This document shows, piece after piece, positions 53,440 to 61,286 of a stretch of DNA of 64,000 nt. The DNA is from Pseudonocardia benzenivorans CB1190. Lineage in GTDB: Bacteria > Actinomycetota > Actinomycetes > Mycobacteriales > Pseudonocardiaceae. The stretch spans positions 2,790,001-2,854,000 of the forward strand of contig NC_015312.1 in assembly GCF_000196675.2 (NCBI RefSeq), in the 5' to 3' direction. Position numbers and translations under genes: made by a program. The notes under the pieces were generated by a model. That model was given only the letters and a program-made list of their open reading frames with translations, was not told where the DNA came from and made no database searches. The first letter of the stretch is position 1, and each line of letters opens with the position of its first letter.

Positions 53440-54456
53440 TCAGCCGTTCTCCCGCAACGCCTTCGCCGTGGCGAGGACGAGCTCCGGGTCGGCCTCGTAT
53501 GGCGTGTTGAGCGAGAGCCGGGTGGCGAGCCCGCCGAACCGCTCGCGCAGCCCGGCGGCGGCCTGCTCCGGCGTCCCGCCGACGGCGAAGGTGTCGACGA
53601 TCTCGTCGTCGATCAGCCCGGCCATCTCGTCCCACGCCTGCCGGCGCGACAGCCCGTTCAGCCGCACGTGCAGGTCCTCCCAGCCGTGGGCCTCGAGCAC
53701 CGGCCGGTAGGCGGGGGTGGAGGCGTAGAACGCGATCTGCCGACGCGTGCCGGCGAGCGCCCGCGCCCGCGCCTGCTCGTCGGCCCCGAGCACGACGAAG
53801 GCCGGCATGCTGACCGTGAACCCGTCGAGGTCGCCGCCGCGGGCGTCGCGCAGCGTCGGCAGGATCACGTCGCTCATGTACCGCTTCGACGTCAGCGGAT
53901 GGCACATGATGCCGTCGGTGACCCGGCCGGCGACCTCGATCATCCGGGTGCCGACGGCGGCGAGCAGCACCGGCGGGTTGCCGTACGGGTTGGGCCCGGG
54001 GGAGAAGATCTCGGTCAGCAGCGTGTGCGAGTAGAACTCGCCGCGCACGTCGAGACGCTCCCCGGAGGCGAACGCGTCCCAGATCGCGCGCATCGCCCCG
54101 ACGAACTCCTCCATGCGCGCCGCCGGGCGGCTCCACGGCATCCCGAAGCGGCGCTCGATGTGCGGCTTGACCTGCGACCCGATGCCCAGCTCGAAGCGTC
54201 CCTTCGAGATCAGCGTGATGTCGTTGGCGGCCATGGCCAGCGTCATCGGGGTGCGGGCGAACGCGACCGCGATCGCCGACTGCAGCGTGATCCGCTCGGT
54301 CGCCCGCGCCGCGAGCCCGAGCGCGACGAACACGTCGTGCTGGGTCTCCGGGATGCCGACCCCGGAGTAGCCCTCCTGCTCGGCCCGGACGGCGGCGGCC
54401 TCGACGCCCTCCGGGTCGTTGCGGACGTCGACGACGGCTTCGACCAGCACGGGCAC
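53440..54456 (-). CDS. LLM-class F420-dependent oxidoreductase
   Basis: A 338-aa luciferase-like (TIM-barrel) oxidoreductase of the F420-dependent actinobacterial group. Visible segments are AEQEGYSGVGIPETQHDVFVAL, RITLQSAIAVAFARTPMTLAMAANDI, GRFELGIGSQVKPHIERRFG and PVLLAAVGTRMIEVAGRVTDGIM. The reaction is a hydride transfer with F420H2; substrate unknown. The start is taken as a GTG at 54456, 4 nt after AAGGAG; a GTG six bases downstream is equally possible. Confidence 0.85.
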   Translation of the reverse strand: MPVLVEAVVDVRNDPEGVEAAAVRAEQEGYSGVGIPETQHDVFVALGLAARATERITLQSAIAVAFARTPMTLAMAANDITLISKGRFELGIGSQVKPHIERRFGMPWSRPAARMEEFVGAMRAIWDAFASGERLDVRGEFYSHTLLTEIFSPGPNPYGNPPVLLAAVGTRMIEVAGRVTDGIMCHPLTSKRYMSDVILPTLRDARGGDLDGFTVSMPAFVVLGADEQARARALAGTRRQIAFYASTPAYRPVLEAHGWEDLHVRLNGLSRRQAWDEMAGLIDDEIVDTFAVGGTPEQAAAGLRERFGGLATRLSLNTPYEADPELVLATAKALRENG

Positions 54457-54665
54457 CACGCTCCTTCGCATCGGTTCCGCCGATCCACTCACACCGCCCG
54501 CGGCCGAGTCCACCCGGGACCGCCGACGTCACTGGCGCGTCCCTCCCGCGGGTGCCGGGCCGGCGTGGAACCGGTGGCTGGCGCCGACCGTTCGACGGCT
54601 TGTGGAAGTATCGGGGCGAGGCGGTCGATGATCGTGGCCGCGACGGTCGACGGAGGTCCTGGCTG

Positions 54666-55448
54666 GTGAACGCACGCCCGACACACAAGCGGTCCCGCGG
54701 CGGCGTCGCGGCGGCGCGGCGCCGCACCGGTGCCGGCACGATCGCCGGGATCGTCGTGGTCGTCGTCGTGGCGGTCGCCGTCGTCGTCGGCCTGCTGCAG
54801 CGGGCGAACCGCACCGACGACGCCGCGTCCGCGCAGATCCCGGTCGTCACCTCGTCGGCGGCCGGCGCCGCCGTCGCCGTCGACAAGGCGGCGGCGGTCG
54901 TGACGATGGGCAAGGCGGGCGCCCCCGCCACGATCGACGTCTACGAGGACTTCCTCTGCCCGATCTGCGGCCAGTTCGAGCACACCTACGGCGACCAGAT
55001 CCGCCAGGCCGTCACCGACGGCAAGCTCGACGTGCGCTACCACGTCGTCAACCTCCTCGACGACCGCTCCGACCCACCGGGCTACTCGATGGCCGCGGCG
55101 TCCGCGGCGCTGGCCGTCGCCGAGGCCGACCCGGGCGCGTTCGCGTCGTTCCACGACAGCCTCTACGGCGCCCAGCCGTCCGAGGGCGGCCGCGGGTACG
55201 ACGCCAACCAGCTCGACGCGCTGGCCACGGCACTCGGCGTCCCGAAGGGCCGGGTGGCGGACGCGCTCGCGTCGAAGGAGTTCGACCAGGCGGTGCAGAC
55301 GTCGCTGCAGACGGCCGCGACCAACCCCGCGCTGCGGCAGCAGACCAGCGCCGGGTCGGGCTTCGGCACGCCGACCGTCGCCGTCGACGGCCGCCTCGTC
55401 GACGTCTCCGACCCGAACTGGCTCACGGCGATCCTCGCCGCGCACTGA
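54666..55448 (+). CDS. Membrane-anchored DsbA-like thioredoxin-fold protein
   Basis: A 260-aa protein starting at GTG 54666 behind GGAGG. A basic N-terminus is followed by a single membrane helix (about 23-43, IAGIVVVVVVAVAVVVGLL) and an extracytoplasmic thioredoxin/DsbA domain with active-site CPIC (Cys98 and Cys101, in EDFLCPICGQFE), a helical insertion, and a cis-Pro loop GFGTPTVAVDG near the end. It resembles the mycobacterial DsbA-like/DSBA-oxidoreductase proteins that catalyse disulfide exchange outside the membrane. Confidence 0.9.
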   Translation: MNARPTHKRSRGGVAAARRRTGAGTIAGIVVVVVVAVAVVVGLLQRANRTDDAASAQIPVVTSSAAGAAVAVDKAAAVVTMGKAGAPATIDVYEDFLCPICGQFEHTYGDQIRQAVTDGKLDVRYHVVNLLDDRSDPPGYSMAAASAALAVAEADPGAFASFHDSLYGAQPSEGGRGYDANQLDALATALGVPKGRVADALASKEFDQAVQTSLQTAATNPALRQQTSAGSGFGTPTVAVDGRLVDVSDPNWLTAILAAH

Positions 55449-55512
55449 GGCGCGGCGCAGACCCCGGGCCGACCCGTCGCACACGCCTCACGACCAGGGG
55501 GAACACACCGCG

Positions 55513-56808
55513 ATGAGCATCGTGGAAGGTGTGCGCCGCAAGGTGCTCGGGCTCGTCGTCCCGCTGTACCTGCGCTGGCGCAACCGGCGCGGATCGGGCG
55601 CCGTCGACTTCACCCGGATCCTGCCCGAGCCCGCGCTCGTACCGCTGCGTCGCACCGGGATCGACCCGGTGCCGGAGCTGGCCGAGCAGCGCGAGCGCGA
55701 GCCCGTCGCCGAGCTGCCCGCGGCCTACGGCATCCGGGCGTGGCTGGTGACGGGGTACGAGGAGTCGAAGGCCGTGCTCGCGGCGGCCGACGCGTTCAGC
55801 AACGACTTCACCCACCTCGTCGGCAGGCTCGGCATCACCGCGGAGCAGGACCCGGGCGGCCTGGGGTTCGCCGACCCGCCCGACCACACCCGGCTGCGCA
55901 AGTTCCTGACTCCGGAGTTCACGGTCCGCCGGTTGCGCAGGCTCGCGCCGCGGATCGAGGCGATCGTGCAGGGCCAGCTCGACGTCATGGAGAAGACCGT
56001 CGCCGAGGGCGGGCAGGCCGACCTCGCGCGCGACTTCGCGCTGCCGATCCCGTCGCTCGCGATCTGCGAGCTGCTCGGCATCCGCTACGAGGACCGCGGC
56101 GACTTCGAGCGGCTCTCGACGGCCCGGTTCGACCTGCTGGGCGGCTTCACCGGCTCGTTCGGGGCGATGTCGGAGTCGGTCGGGTACCTGATGGACGTCG
56201 TCGCGAAGGAGCGCCGGGACCCGGGCGAGGGCCTGCTCGGCATGCTGCTGCGCGAGCACGGCGACGAGATCGACGACCGTGAGGCCGCCGGCATCGCCGA
56301 CGGGCTGCTCACCGGCGGGCTCGAGACCACGACCAGCATGCTCGCCCTGGGTGGCCTCGTCGTCATGCGCGACGAGGCGCTGCGGGCGTCCCTGCTCTCC
56401 GACGACGCCGCTCCCGACAAGCTGGTCGAGGAGCTGCTGCGGATCATCACCCCGGTCCAGGTCGCCTTCCCGCGGTTCGCCCGCGTCGAGACGACGGTCG
56501 GCGGGAAGACGATCCTCCCCGGCGACGTCGTGGTGTGCTCGCTCTCGGCCGCCGACCGCGACCCGCGCATCGGTGACGGACTCGACCGCGTCGACCTCGA
56601 CCGCACGGTGCCGCCGCACCTTGCGTTCGGCTACGGCATCCATCGCTGCGTGGGGGCCGAGCTCGCCCGCATGGAACTGCGCACGGCCTACCCCGCGCTG
56701 GTCCGCCGGTTCCCGCGGATCCGCCCGGCCGTGGCGGAGTCGGAGCTGCCGTTCCGCGAGCTGTCGTTCGTCTACGGCGTCGACGCGCTGCCGGTCGAGC
56801 TCGACTGA
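55513..56808 (+). CDS. Cytochrome P450
   Basis: A 431-aa bacterial P450. The haem-binding loop is FGYGIHRCVGAELARMEL with the axial Cys at residue 379. The I-helix is LLTGGLETTTSMLAL (Glu-Thr pair for oxygen activation), the K-helix ExxR motif is in EELLRI, and ADPPDHTRLRKFLTPEFT is the C-helix region. No ferredoxin gene is adjacent, so redox partners must come from elsewhere. The 3' end overlaps the convergent EEP-family gene by 37 bp. Confidence 0.93.
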   Translation: MSIVEGVRRKVLGLVVPLYLRWRNRRGSGAVDFTRILPEPALVPLRRTGIDPVPELAEQREREPVAELPAAYGIRAWLVTGYEESKAVLAAADAFSNDFTHLVGRLGITAEQDPGGLGFADPPDHTRLRKFLTPEFTVRRLRRLAPRIEAIVQGQLDVMEKTVAEGGQADLARDFALPIPSLAICELLGIRYEDRGDFERLSTARFDLLGGFTGSFGAMSESVGYLMDVVAKERRDPGEGLLGMLLREHGDEIDDREAAGIADGLLTGGLETTTSMLALGGLVVMRDEALRASLLSDDAAPDKLVEELLRIITPVQVAFPRFARVETTVGGKTILPGDVVVCSLSAADRDPRIGDGLDRVDLDRTVPPHLAFGYGIHRCVGAELARMELRTAYPALVRRFPRIRPAVAESELPFRELSFVYGVDALPVELD

Positions 56809-57824
56809 GGACCCGTCGGCAGCGCGAGGCGCGCGAGCACCGCGCGGTGGTCGCTGCCCGGCAGGGTCAGGAACCGCACGGACTCGGCCTCGATCCCGGC
56901 GGTCGCGAGGACGTGGTCGATCTGCGGCCCGAGCGTGCGGCCCCACGGGCCCCATGTCGGAGTGAGGCCCTGGCCGCGCTGGACCGCCGCGTCGCCGCAG
57001 CCGCGGGTCGCCTCGCGCAGCACGGAGTGGTCGAGGGTGGCGTTGAGGTCGCCCGCGACGACCGTCGGCGCCGGGCCGGCGCACCACGTCGCGAGGCGGG
57101 CGACGTCGTCGCGCCATTCGTCGGCCCGGCTCAGCCGGGGCGAGCGCGGGTGGACGGCGACGAACCGCACGGCGCCCAGCGCGCTGCCGCTGACCTGCAG
57201 GTCGGGCACCGTCATGTCGTCGCCGATGGTGATGTCGACGGCGCCGAGGCGGGGCGCGACGAGCACCGTCACGCCGTCCACGTCGCGGACCCGCGGCGAC
57301 GTGGACGCCTGCGCGCGGTAGCCCAGAGGTCCGACGAGTGCCTCGATCCGACCGGCGTACCGGGCGCCCGCCTCGGGCAGCGCGACCAGGTCGGGGCGCT
57401 CGGCCCGGATCGCCGCGGCGACGGCGGCCGGGTCGGCGCGGCCCTCGTAGACGTTGAACGCCAGCACGGTCAGCGTCGGTGCGCCCGCGGGCGGCGGGGG
57501 ATCGGGGACGAGTCTCGGGACCACCAGCGCGGCGCCCGCGACGGCGACCACGAGCAGGCCCGCGGCGAACGGCCAGAACCGGCGCCGGAAGACCGTCGCG
57601 ACGAGCGCGACCAGGCCCAGCAGCCCGACCACGACCACCACGTAGGGACGGAACGCCACGATCTGCGCGAACGGCGTCCAGCGGTCGAGCCCGCCGAGAC
57701 GGTCGGGCACCGTCGTGAGGACCGCGAGCGCGGTGACCACACCCGCCGCGACGACGCGCGGCCACCGTCGCGGGGACGCGCGGGTGCCCTCGGGCGAGAC
57801 CGTCGGGGTGGAGGTCGTCGTCAT
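56772..57824 (-). CDS. Membrane-anchored endonuclease/exonuclease/phosphatase-family protein
   Basis: A 350-aa protein with three predicted membrane helices in the first about 110 residues (VVAAGVVTALAVLTTV; VVVVVGLLGLVALVATVF; FAAGLLVVAVAGAALVV) followed by an EEP domain: TVLAFNVYEGRAD (Asn), LVALPEAGA (Glu), VAVHPRSP (His), VAGDLNATLDH (Asp and Asn) and PGSDHRAVLARL (Asp-His pair). All metal-dependent phosphoesterase residues are present. The domain faces outside; the substrate could be extracellular nucleic acid or a phospholipid. ATG 57824 is preferred. Confidence 0.87.
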   Translation of the reverse strand: MTTTSTPTVSPEGTRASPRRWPRVVAAGVVTALAVLTTVPDRLGGLDRWTPFAQIVAFRPYVVVVVGLLGLVALVATVFRRRFWPFAAGLLVVAVAGAALVVPRLVPDPPPPAGAPTLTVLAFNVYEGRADPAAVAAAIRAERPDLVALPEAGARYAGRIEALVGPLGYRAQASTSPRVRDVDGVTVLVAPRLGAVDITIGDDMTVPDLQVSGSALGAVRFVAVHPRSPRLSRADEWRDDVARLATWCAGPAPTVVAGDLNATLDHSVLREATRGCGDAAVQRGQGLTPTWGPWGRTLGPQIDHVLATAGIEAESVRFLTLPGSDHRAVLARLALPTGPQSSSTGSASTP

Positions 57825-57973
57825 CGGCGGCCATCCTGCCGGGCCCGCATGAGAGCAACCTGAGACCCCCACCACGGGCTCGGCACCCGGACACCGGCGG
57901 GCGGCCGGTCACGGGTGGCGCGCAGATGGGTCGGGACCCACCCGGCCCACCCACGCGCACTGCGCGGCCGCGG

Positions 57974-58630
57974 TCAGCCGCTGAACTCCGCGGGCCGCTC
58001 CGGGCTCGCCTGCGCGAGCGCGGCGCGTACCCCGTCGGCGTCGAAGTCCTTGCCGTACACCGGGGTCCCCGGCTGCTGCCGCCAGGACTCGGCGAGCGGG
58101 CCGGCGTCGACGGGGTCGAAGCCCAGCGCGTCGACGAGGTCGAGCACGGTCTGCTTGCCTGGCCCGTCGCCCGCGACCGGGAGCGCGATCCGGCCCGGGG
58201 TGCCGGCCGGGACACCGCGTTCGAGCAGGTGCTTCCAGAAGATCCCGTTGAACACCTTGAACACGGGGCTGCCGATCTGCTCGCCGACCCAGACGCTCTC
58301 GACGGTGCCGTTCTCGATCGCGTCGATCCGCCCGTCGCGCTGCTGGGGGTAGTAGTTGTTCGTCTCGATCACGGGCGCGCCGTCCTTCGCCTTCGCGACG
58401 ATCCCCGGCGCCAGGTCGGGCACGTTCTTCTGCGGGATGCTGACGATGACGACATCCGCGTCGGTCGCGGCGTCCGCCGCCCACACCGGCGTCGCGCCGG
58501 TCTCCGCCGCAAGGTCCGCCAGGGTCTCCGGCGCCCGCGAGTTGGCGACCCGCACCTCGTGGCCGAGCTCGGCCAGCTTGCGCGTCAGGGTTCCGCCGAT
58601 GTGGCCCGCACCGATGATTCCGATCCTCAT
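57974..58630 (-). CDS. F420-dependent NADP oxidoreductase-like (NPR family) protein
   Basis: A 218-aa Rossmann protein of the NADP:F420 oxidoreductase/6-phosphogluconate dehydrogenase-like group. It begins MRIGIIGAGHIGGTLTRKLA with the dinucleotide motif, followed by HEVRVANSR (Ser-Arg, NADP preference), DADVVIVSIPQKN and VIETNNYYPQQRDG. Whether it uses F420 or reduces another substrate cannot be told. The start is the ATG at 58630. Confidence 0.82.
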   Translation of the reverse strand: MRIGIIGAGHIGGTLTRKLAELGHEVRVANSRAPETLADLAAETGATPVWAADAATDADVVIVSIPQKNVPDLAPGIVAKAKDGAPVIETNNYYPQQRDGRIDAIENGTVESVWVGEQIGSPVFKVFNGIFWKHLLERGVPAGTPGRIALPVAGDGPGKQTVLDLVDALGFDPVDAGPLAESWRQQPGTPVYGKDFDADGVRAALAQASPERPAEFSG

Positions 58631-58706
58631 GTCCGCGGCAACCCGGCCCCGCGGGACGGCATTCCCGCTCCGTGTCGGCGCCACGTCCGAAGCGGACACA
58701 ACGGTC

Positions 58707-58746
58707 GTGGGTGGCGATGGTCGCCATGGCGACCATCGCCACCCAC
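58707..58746. repeat. 40-bp dispersed palindrome, copy 5 (perfect)
   Basis: Left half GTGGGTGGCGATGGTCGCCA, right half its exact reverse complement. Compared with the copy at 6622 the outer arm is changed on both sides (GTGGG with CCCAC), so pairing is preserved by compensatory substitution. It lies between two leftward genes, 5 bp beyond the stop of the NTF2-like gene. Confidence 0.85.
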
Positions 58747-58751
58747 GGGGG

Positions 58752-59207
58752 TCAGTAGATGTCGAAGGTCTGGCCGTGCTCGGACTCCGGGCGGGGGCCG
58801 AAGATCCGGCGCTCGGACTCGTCGATCGGCCGGTCGTTGATGCTCGCCTCGCGGCGGCGCATGTAGCCCTCGTCGTCGAACTCCCACAGCTCGTTGCCGT
58901 AGGAGCGGTACCACTGGCCGTTCGCGTCGTGGCTCTCGTACTGGAAACGCACCGCGATGCGGTTGCCGCTGTAGGACCACATCTCCTTGCGCAGCGCGTA
59001 GTCGAGCTCGCGCTCCCACTTCTGGGTCAGGAACTTGACGATCTCCTCGCGCCCCACGACGTGGGTGTCGCGGTTGCGCCACACGGAGTCCGGCGTGTAC
59101 GCGAGCGAGACCTTCTCCGGGTCGCGCGTGTTCCACGCGTCCTCGGCGGCCTGGACCTTCTTGGCGGCGCCTGCGGCGTCGAACGGCGGGAACGGCGGAC
59201 GGCTCAT
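58752..59207 (-). CDS. DUF1348 / NTF2-like protein
   Basis: A 151-aa protein of the DUF1348 group of the NTF2-like (SnoaL/ketosteroid isomerase) fold. The sequence [27 protein letters not shown], then [11 protein letters not shown] and [29 protein letters not shown] is highly typical. Function is unknown in general. It is divergent from a TetR gene with two AACGNNCGTT palindromes between them, which suggests direct repression by that TetR. Confidence 0.9.
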   Translation of the reverse strand: MSRPPFPPFDAAGAAKKVQAAEDAWNTRDPEKVSLAYTPDSVWRNRDTHVVGREEIVKFLTQKWERELDYALRKEMWSYSGNRIAVRFQYESHDANGQWYRSYGNELWEFDDEGYMRRREASINDRPIDESERRIFGPRPESEHGQTFDIY

Positions 59208-59230
59208 CCTCGACTACCTCCTCGGACCTG

Positions 59231-59283
59231 CGGAGAACGAGCGTTCTCCGTAGTGGGGCGTAGTCTAGAGAACGATCGTTACC
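59231..59283. promoter_or_regulatory. Two AACGNNCGTT palindromes between NTF2-like and TetR genes
   Basis: CGGAGAACGAGCGTTCTCCG (59231-59250) is a 9+2+9 palindrome, and GAGAACGATCGTTACC (59268-59283) contains the perfect 10-bp palindrome AACGATCGTT. Centres are 35 bp apart. They sit in the 95-bp divergent spacer and are probable operators of the adjacent TetR protein. Confidence 0.65.
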
Positions 59284-59302
59284 GGTCAAGGGGAGGAGTG
59301 AC

Positions 59303-59875
59303 GTGGATCTCGCCGAAGCATCCGATCGGCTGCTGGTCGCGGCGGAACGGCTGTACTACTCGCGCGGCATCGCCGCCGTCGGGATCGACGACGTCCGGGC
59401 CGAGGCCGGAGTCTCGATGCGCCGGCTCTACCAGCTCTTTCCCTCGAAGGAACACCTGGTCGCGGCCTACCTCGACGCCCGCGACGTGCGCTGGCGCGGT
59501 CGCGTCGCGGCGCACGTCGACGCCGCGGGCGACGACCCGGGGGACCGGCTGCTGGCCGTGTTCGACTGGCTCGGGCTCTGGTTCGCCGAGGACGACTTCC
59601 GGGGCTGCGCGTTCATCAACGCCTTCGGCGAGATCGGCGGCGAGTCCCCGCTCATCCTGGCCGCCGTGCAGCGGCACAAGGACCTCTTCCGCGACTACCT
59701 CGCCGACCTGGCCCGCGCGTTCCCCACCGACTCACCCGACGTCCTCGCGAGCGCGATCACGCTGCTGGCCGAGGGCGCGATGACGGTCGCCGCGATCGGC
59801 ACCGACCCTGCGGCCGCGGAGCACGCGAAGTTGGCGGCCCGCACCCTCCTCGACGCGGCGCGCCGTCGCTCCTGA
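59303..59875 (+). CDS. TetR-family regulator
   Basis: A 190-aa TetR regulator with DNA-binding segment LLVAAERLYYSRGIAAVGIDDVRAEAGVSMRRLYQLFPSKEHLV (about residues 9-52; the recognition helix is VSMRRLYQLF). GTG 59303 with GGGAGGAG upstream. It is divergent from the NTF2-like gene and has two likely operators just upstream. It could also act on the similar sites in the paa region, but the family there (PaaR) is probably encoded outside the window. Confidence 0.9.
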   Translation: MDLAEASDRLLVAAERLYYSRGIAAVGIDDVRAEAGVSMRRLYQLFPSKEHLVAAYLDARDVRWRGRVAAHVDAAGDDPGDRLLAVFDWLGLWFAEDDFRGCAFINAFGEIGGESPLILAAVQRHKDLFRDYLADLARAFPTDSPDVLASAITLLAEGAMTVAAIGTDPAAAEHAKLAARTLLDAARRRS

Positions 59876-59896
59876 CGTCGGCCCACGTCGTGGCCC

Positions 59897-59936
59897 GTGC
59901 GTGGCGATGGTCGCCATGGCGACCATCGCCGCTCAC
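59897..59936. repeat. 40-bp dispersed palindrome, copy 6
   Basis: Starts GTGCGTGGCGATGGTCGCCA and ends GCGACCATCGCCGCTCAC, with mispairs only at the outer arm. It lies between the convergent TetR and paaK genes (stops at 59875 and 59961), where it could serve as a bidirectional terminator. Confidence 0.85.
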
Positions 59937-59960
59937 CGGGGCAGCCCTGCTGACGGCCGC

Positions 59961-61286
59961 TCAGCGCTGCCGGCGGTCGATCAGTCGCTGCAGCTTGCCG
60001 ACGGAGCGCTCCAGCGTGTCGGGGTCGACGACCTCGCAGGTCACGCTCACCCCGACGGTGTCCTTGACGGCCTTCACCAGCTCGGCGGCGGCGGCGTCGC
60101 GACGGTCGGCGGGCGTCGACGGCCGGGCCTCCACCCTGACGCCGAGCGCGTCCATCCGGCCCTGCGTCGTCAGCACCAGCTGGAAGTGGGGCGCGAGGCC
60201 CGCCGTACGCAGCACGATCTCCTCGATCTGGGTCGGGAACACGTTGACCCCGCGCAGGATGATCATGTCGTCGGAGCGGCCGGTGATCTTGTCCATCCGG
60301 CGCATCCCGGGACGCGCGGTGCCCGGCCGCAACGTCGTCAGGTCGCGGGTGCGGTACCGGATGATCGGCAGCGCCTCCTTGGTGAGCGAGGTGAACAGCA
60401 GCTCGCCCCGCTCGCCGTCGGGCAGCGGGGTGCCCTCGACCGGGTCGATCACCTCGGGCAGGAAGTGGTCCTCCCAGACGTGCAGCCCGTCCTTGGTCTC
60501 GACGCACTCCTGCGACACGCCCGGGCCCATGACCTCGGACAATCCGTAGATGTCGACGGCGTGCATGTCCATGCGGTCCTCGATCTCGAGGCGCATCTGC
60601 TCGGTCCACGGCTCGGCGCCGAAGATGCCGACCTGCAGCGACGACGTGCGCGGGTCGATGCCCTGCTTCTCGAACTCGTCGACGACGGTGAGCATGTAGC
60701 TGGGCGTCACCATGATCAGCTCGGGCCGGAAGTCCTGGATGAGCTGCACCTGGCGCGGGGTCATGCCGCCCGAGACCGGGATCGCCGTCGCGCCGAGCTT
60801 CTCGATGCCGTAGTGCGCGCCGAGGCCGCCGGTGAACAGGCCGTAGCCGTAGGCGTTGTGCACCTTGTGGCCCGGGCGTCCGCCCGCGGCGCGGATGCTG
60901 CGCGCCATGACCGTCGCCCACGTGTCGATGTCGCGCTCGGTGTATCCGACGACCGTCGGGCGGCCCGTCGTCCCCGACGACGCGTGCACCCGTCGGACCT
61001 GTTCCTGCGGCACGGCGAACATGCCGAACGGGTAGTTGTCGCGCAGGTCGGCCTTCGTCGTGGTCGGGAACCTCGCGATGTCGGCGAGCTCGCGGCAGTC
61101 GTCGGGGTGCACGCCCGCGGCGTCGAACGAGGCCTTGTAGAAGGGCACGTTCTCGTAGGCGTGGCGCAGCGTCCACTGCAGCCGCTGCAGCTGCAGGGCG
61201 CGCAGCTCGTCGACCGACATGCGCTCGGCGTCGTCGAGCAAGGTGGGGTCGGGAGCGTCGCCGAGACGCCTGGTCGCGGTACTCAT
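59961..61286 (-). CDS. paaK: Phenylacetate-CoA ligase
   Basis: A 441-aa AMP-forming ligase of the PaaK type. The N-terminal LQLQRLQWTLRHAYENVPFYKASFDAAGV is characteristic, the P-loop is HASSGTTGRPTVVGYT, and AYGYGLFTGGLGAHYG, YGLSEVMGPGV and RSDDMIILRGVNVFPTQIEE are the PaaK adenylation motifs. It activates phenylacetate to phenylacetyl-CoA, the entry step of aerobic hybrid phenylacetate degradation. Its start overlaps the paaZ stop (ATGA). Confidence 0.95.
   Translation of the reverse strand: MSTATRRLGDAPDPTLLDDAERMSVDELRALQLQRLQWTLRHAYENVPFYKASFDAAGVHPDDCRELADIARFPTTTKADLRDNYPFGMFAVPQEQVRRVHASSGTTGRPTVVGYTERDIDTWATVMARSIRAAGGRPGHKVHNAYGYGLFTGGLGAHYGIEKLGATAIPVSGGMTPRQVQLIQDFRPELIMVTPSYMLTVVDEFEKQGIDPRTSSLQVGIFGAEPWTEQMRLEIEDRMDMHAVDIYGLSEVMGPGVSQECVETKDGLHVWEDHFLPEVIDPVEGTPLPDGERGELLFTSLTKEALPIIRYRTRDLTTLRPGTARPGMRRMDKITGRSDDMIILRGVNVFPTQIEEIVLRTAGLAPHFQLVLTTQGRMDALGVRVEARPSTPADRRDAAAAELVKAVKDTVGVSVTCEVVDPDTLERSVGKLQRLIDRRQR

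Noticed and set aside
53440..58630. Coenzyme F420 biosynthesis locus
   Set aside because: Two F420-type oxidoreductases occur, but no fbi or cof genes are in the window.
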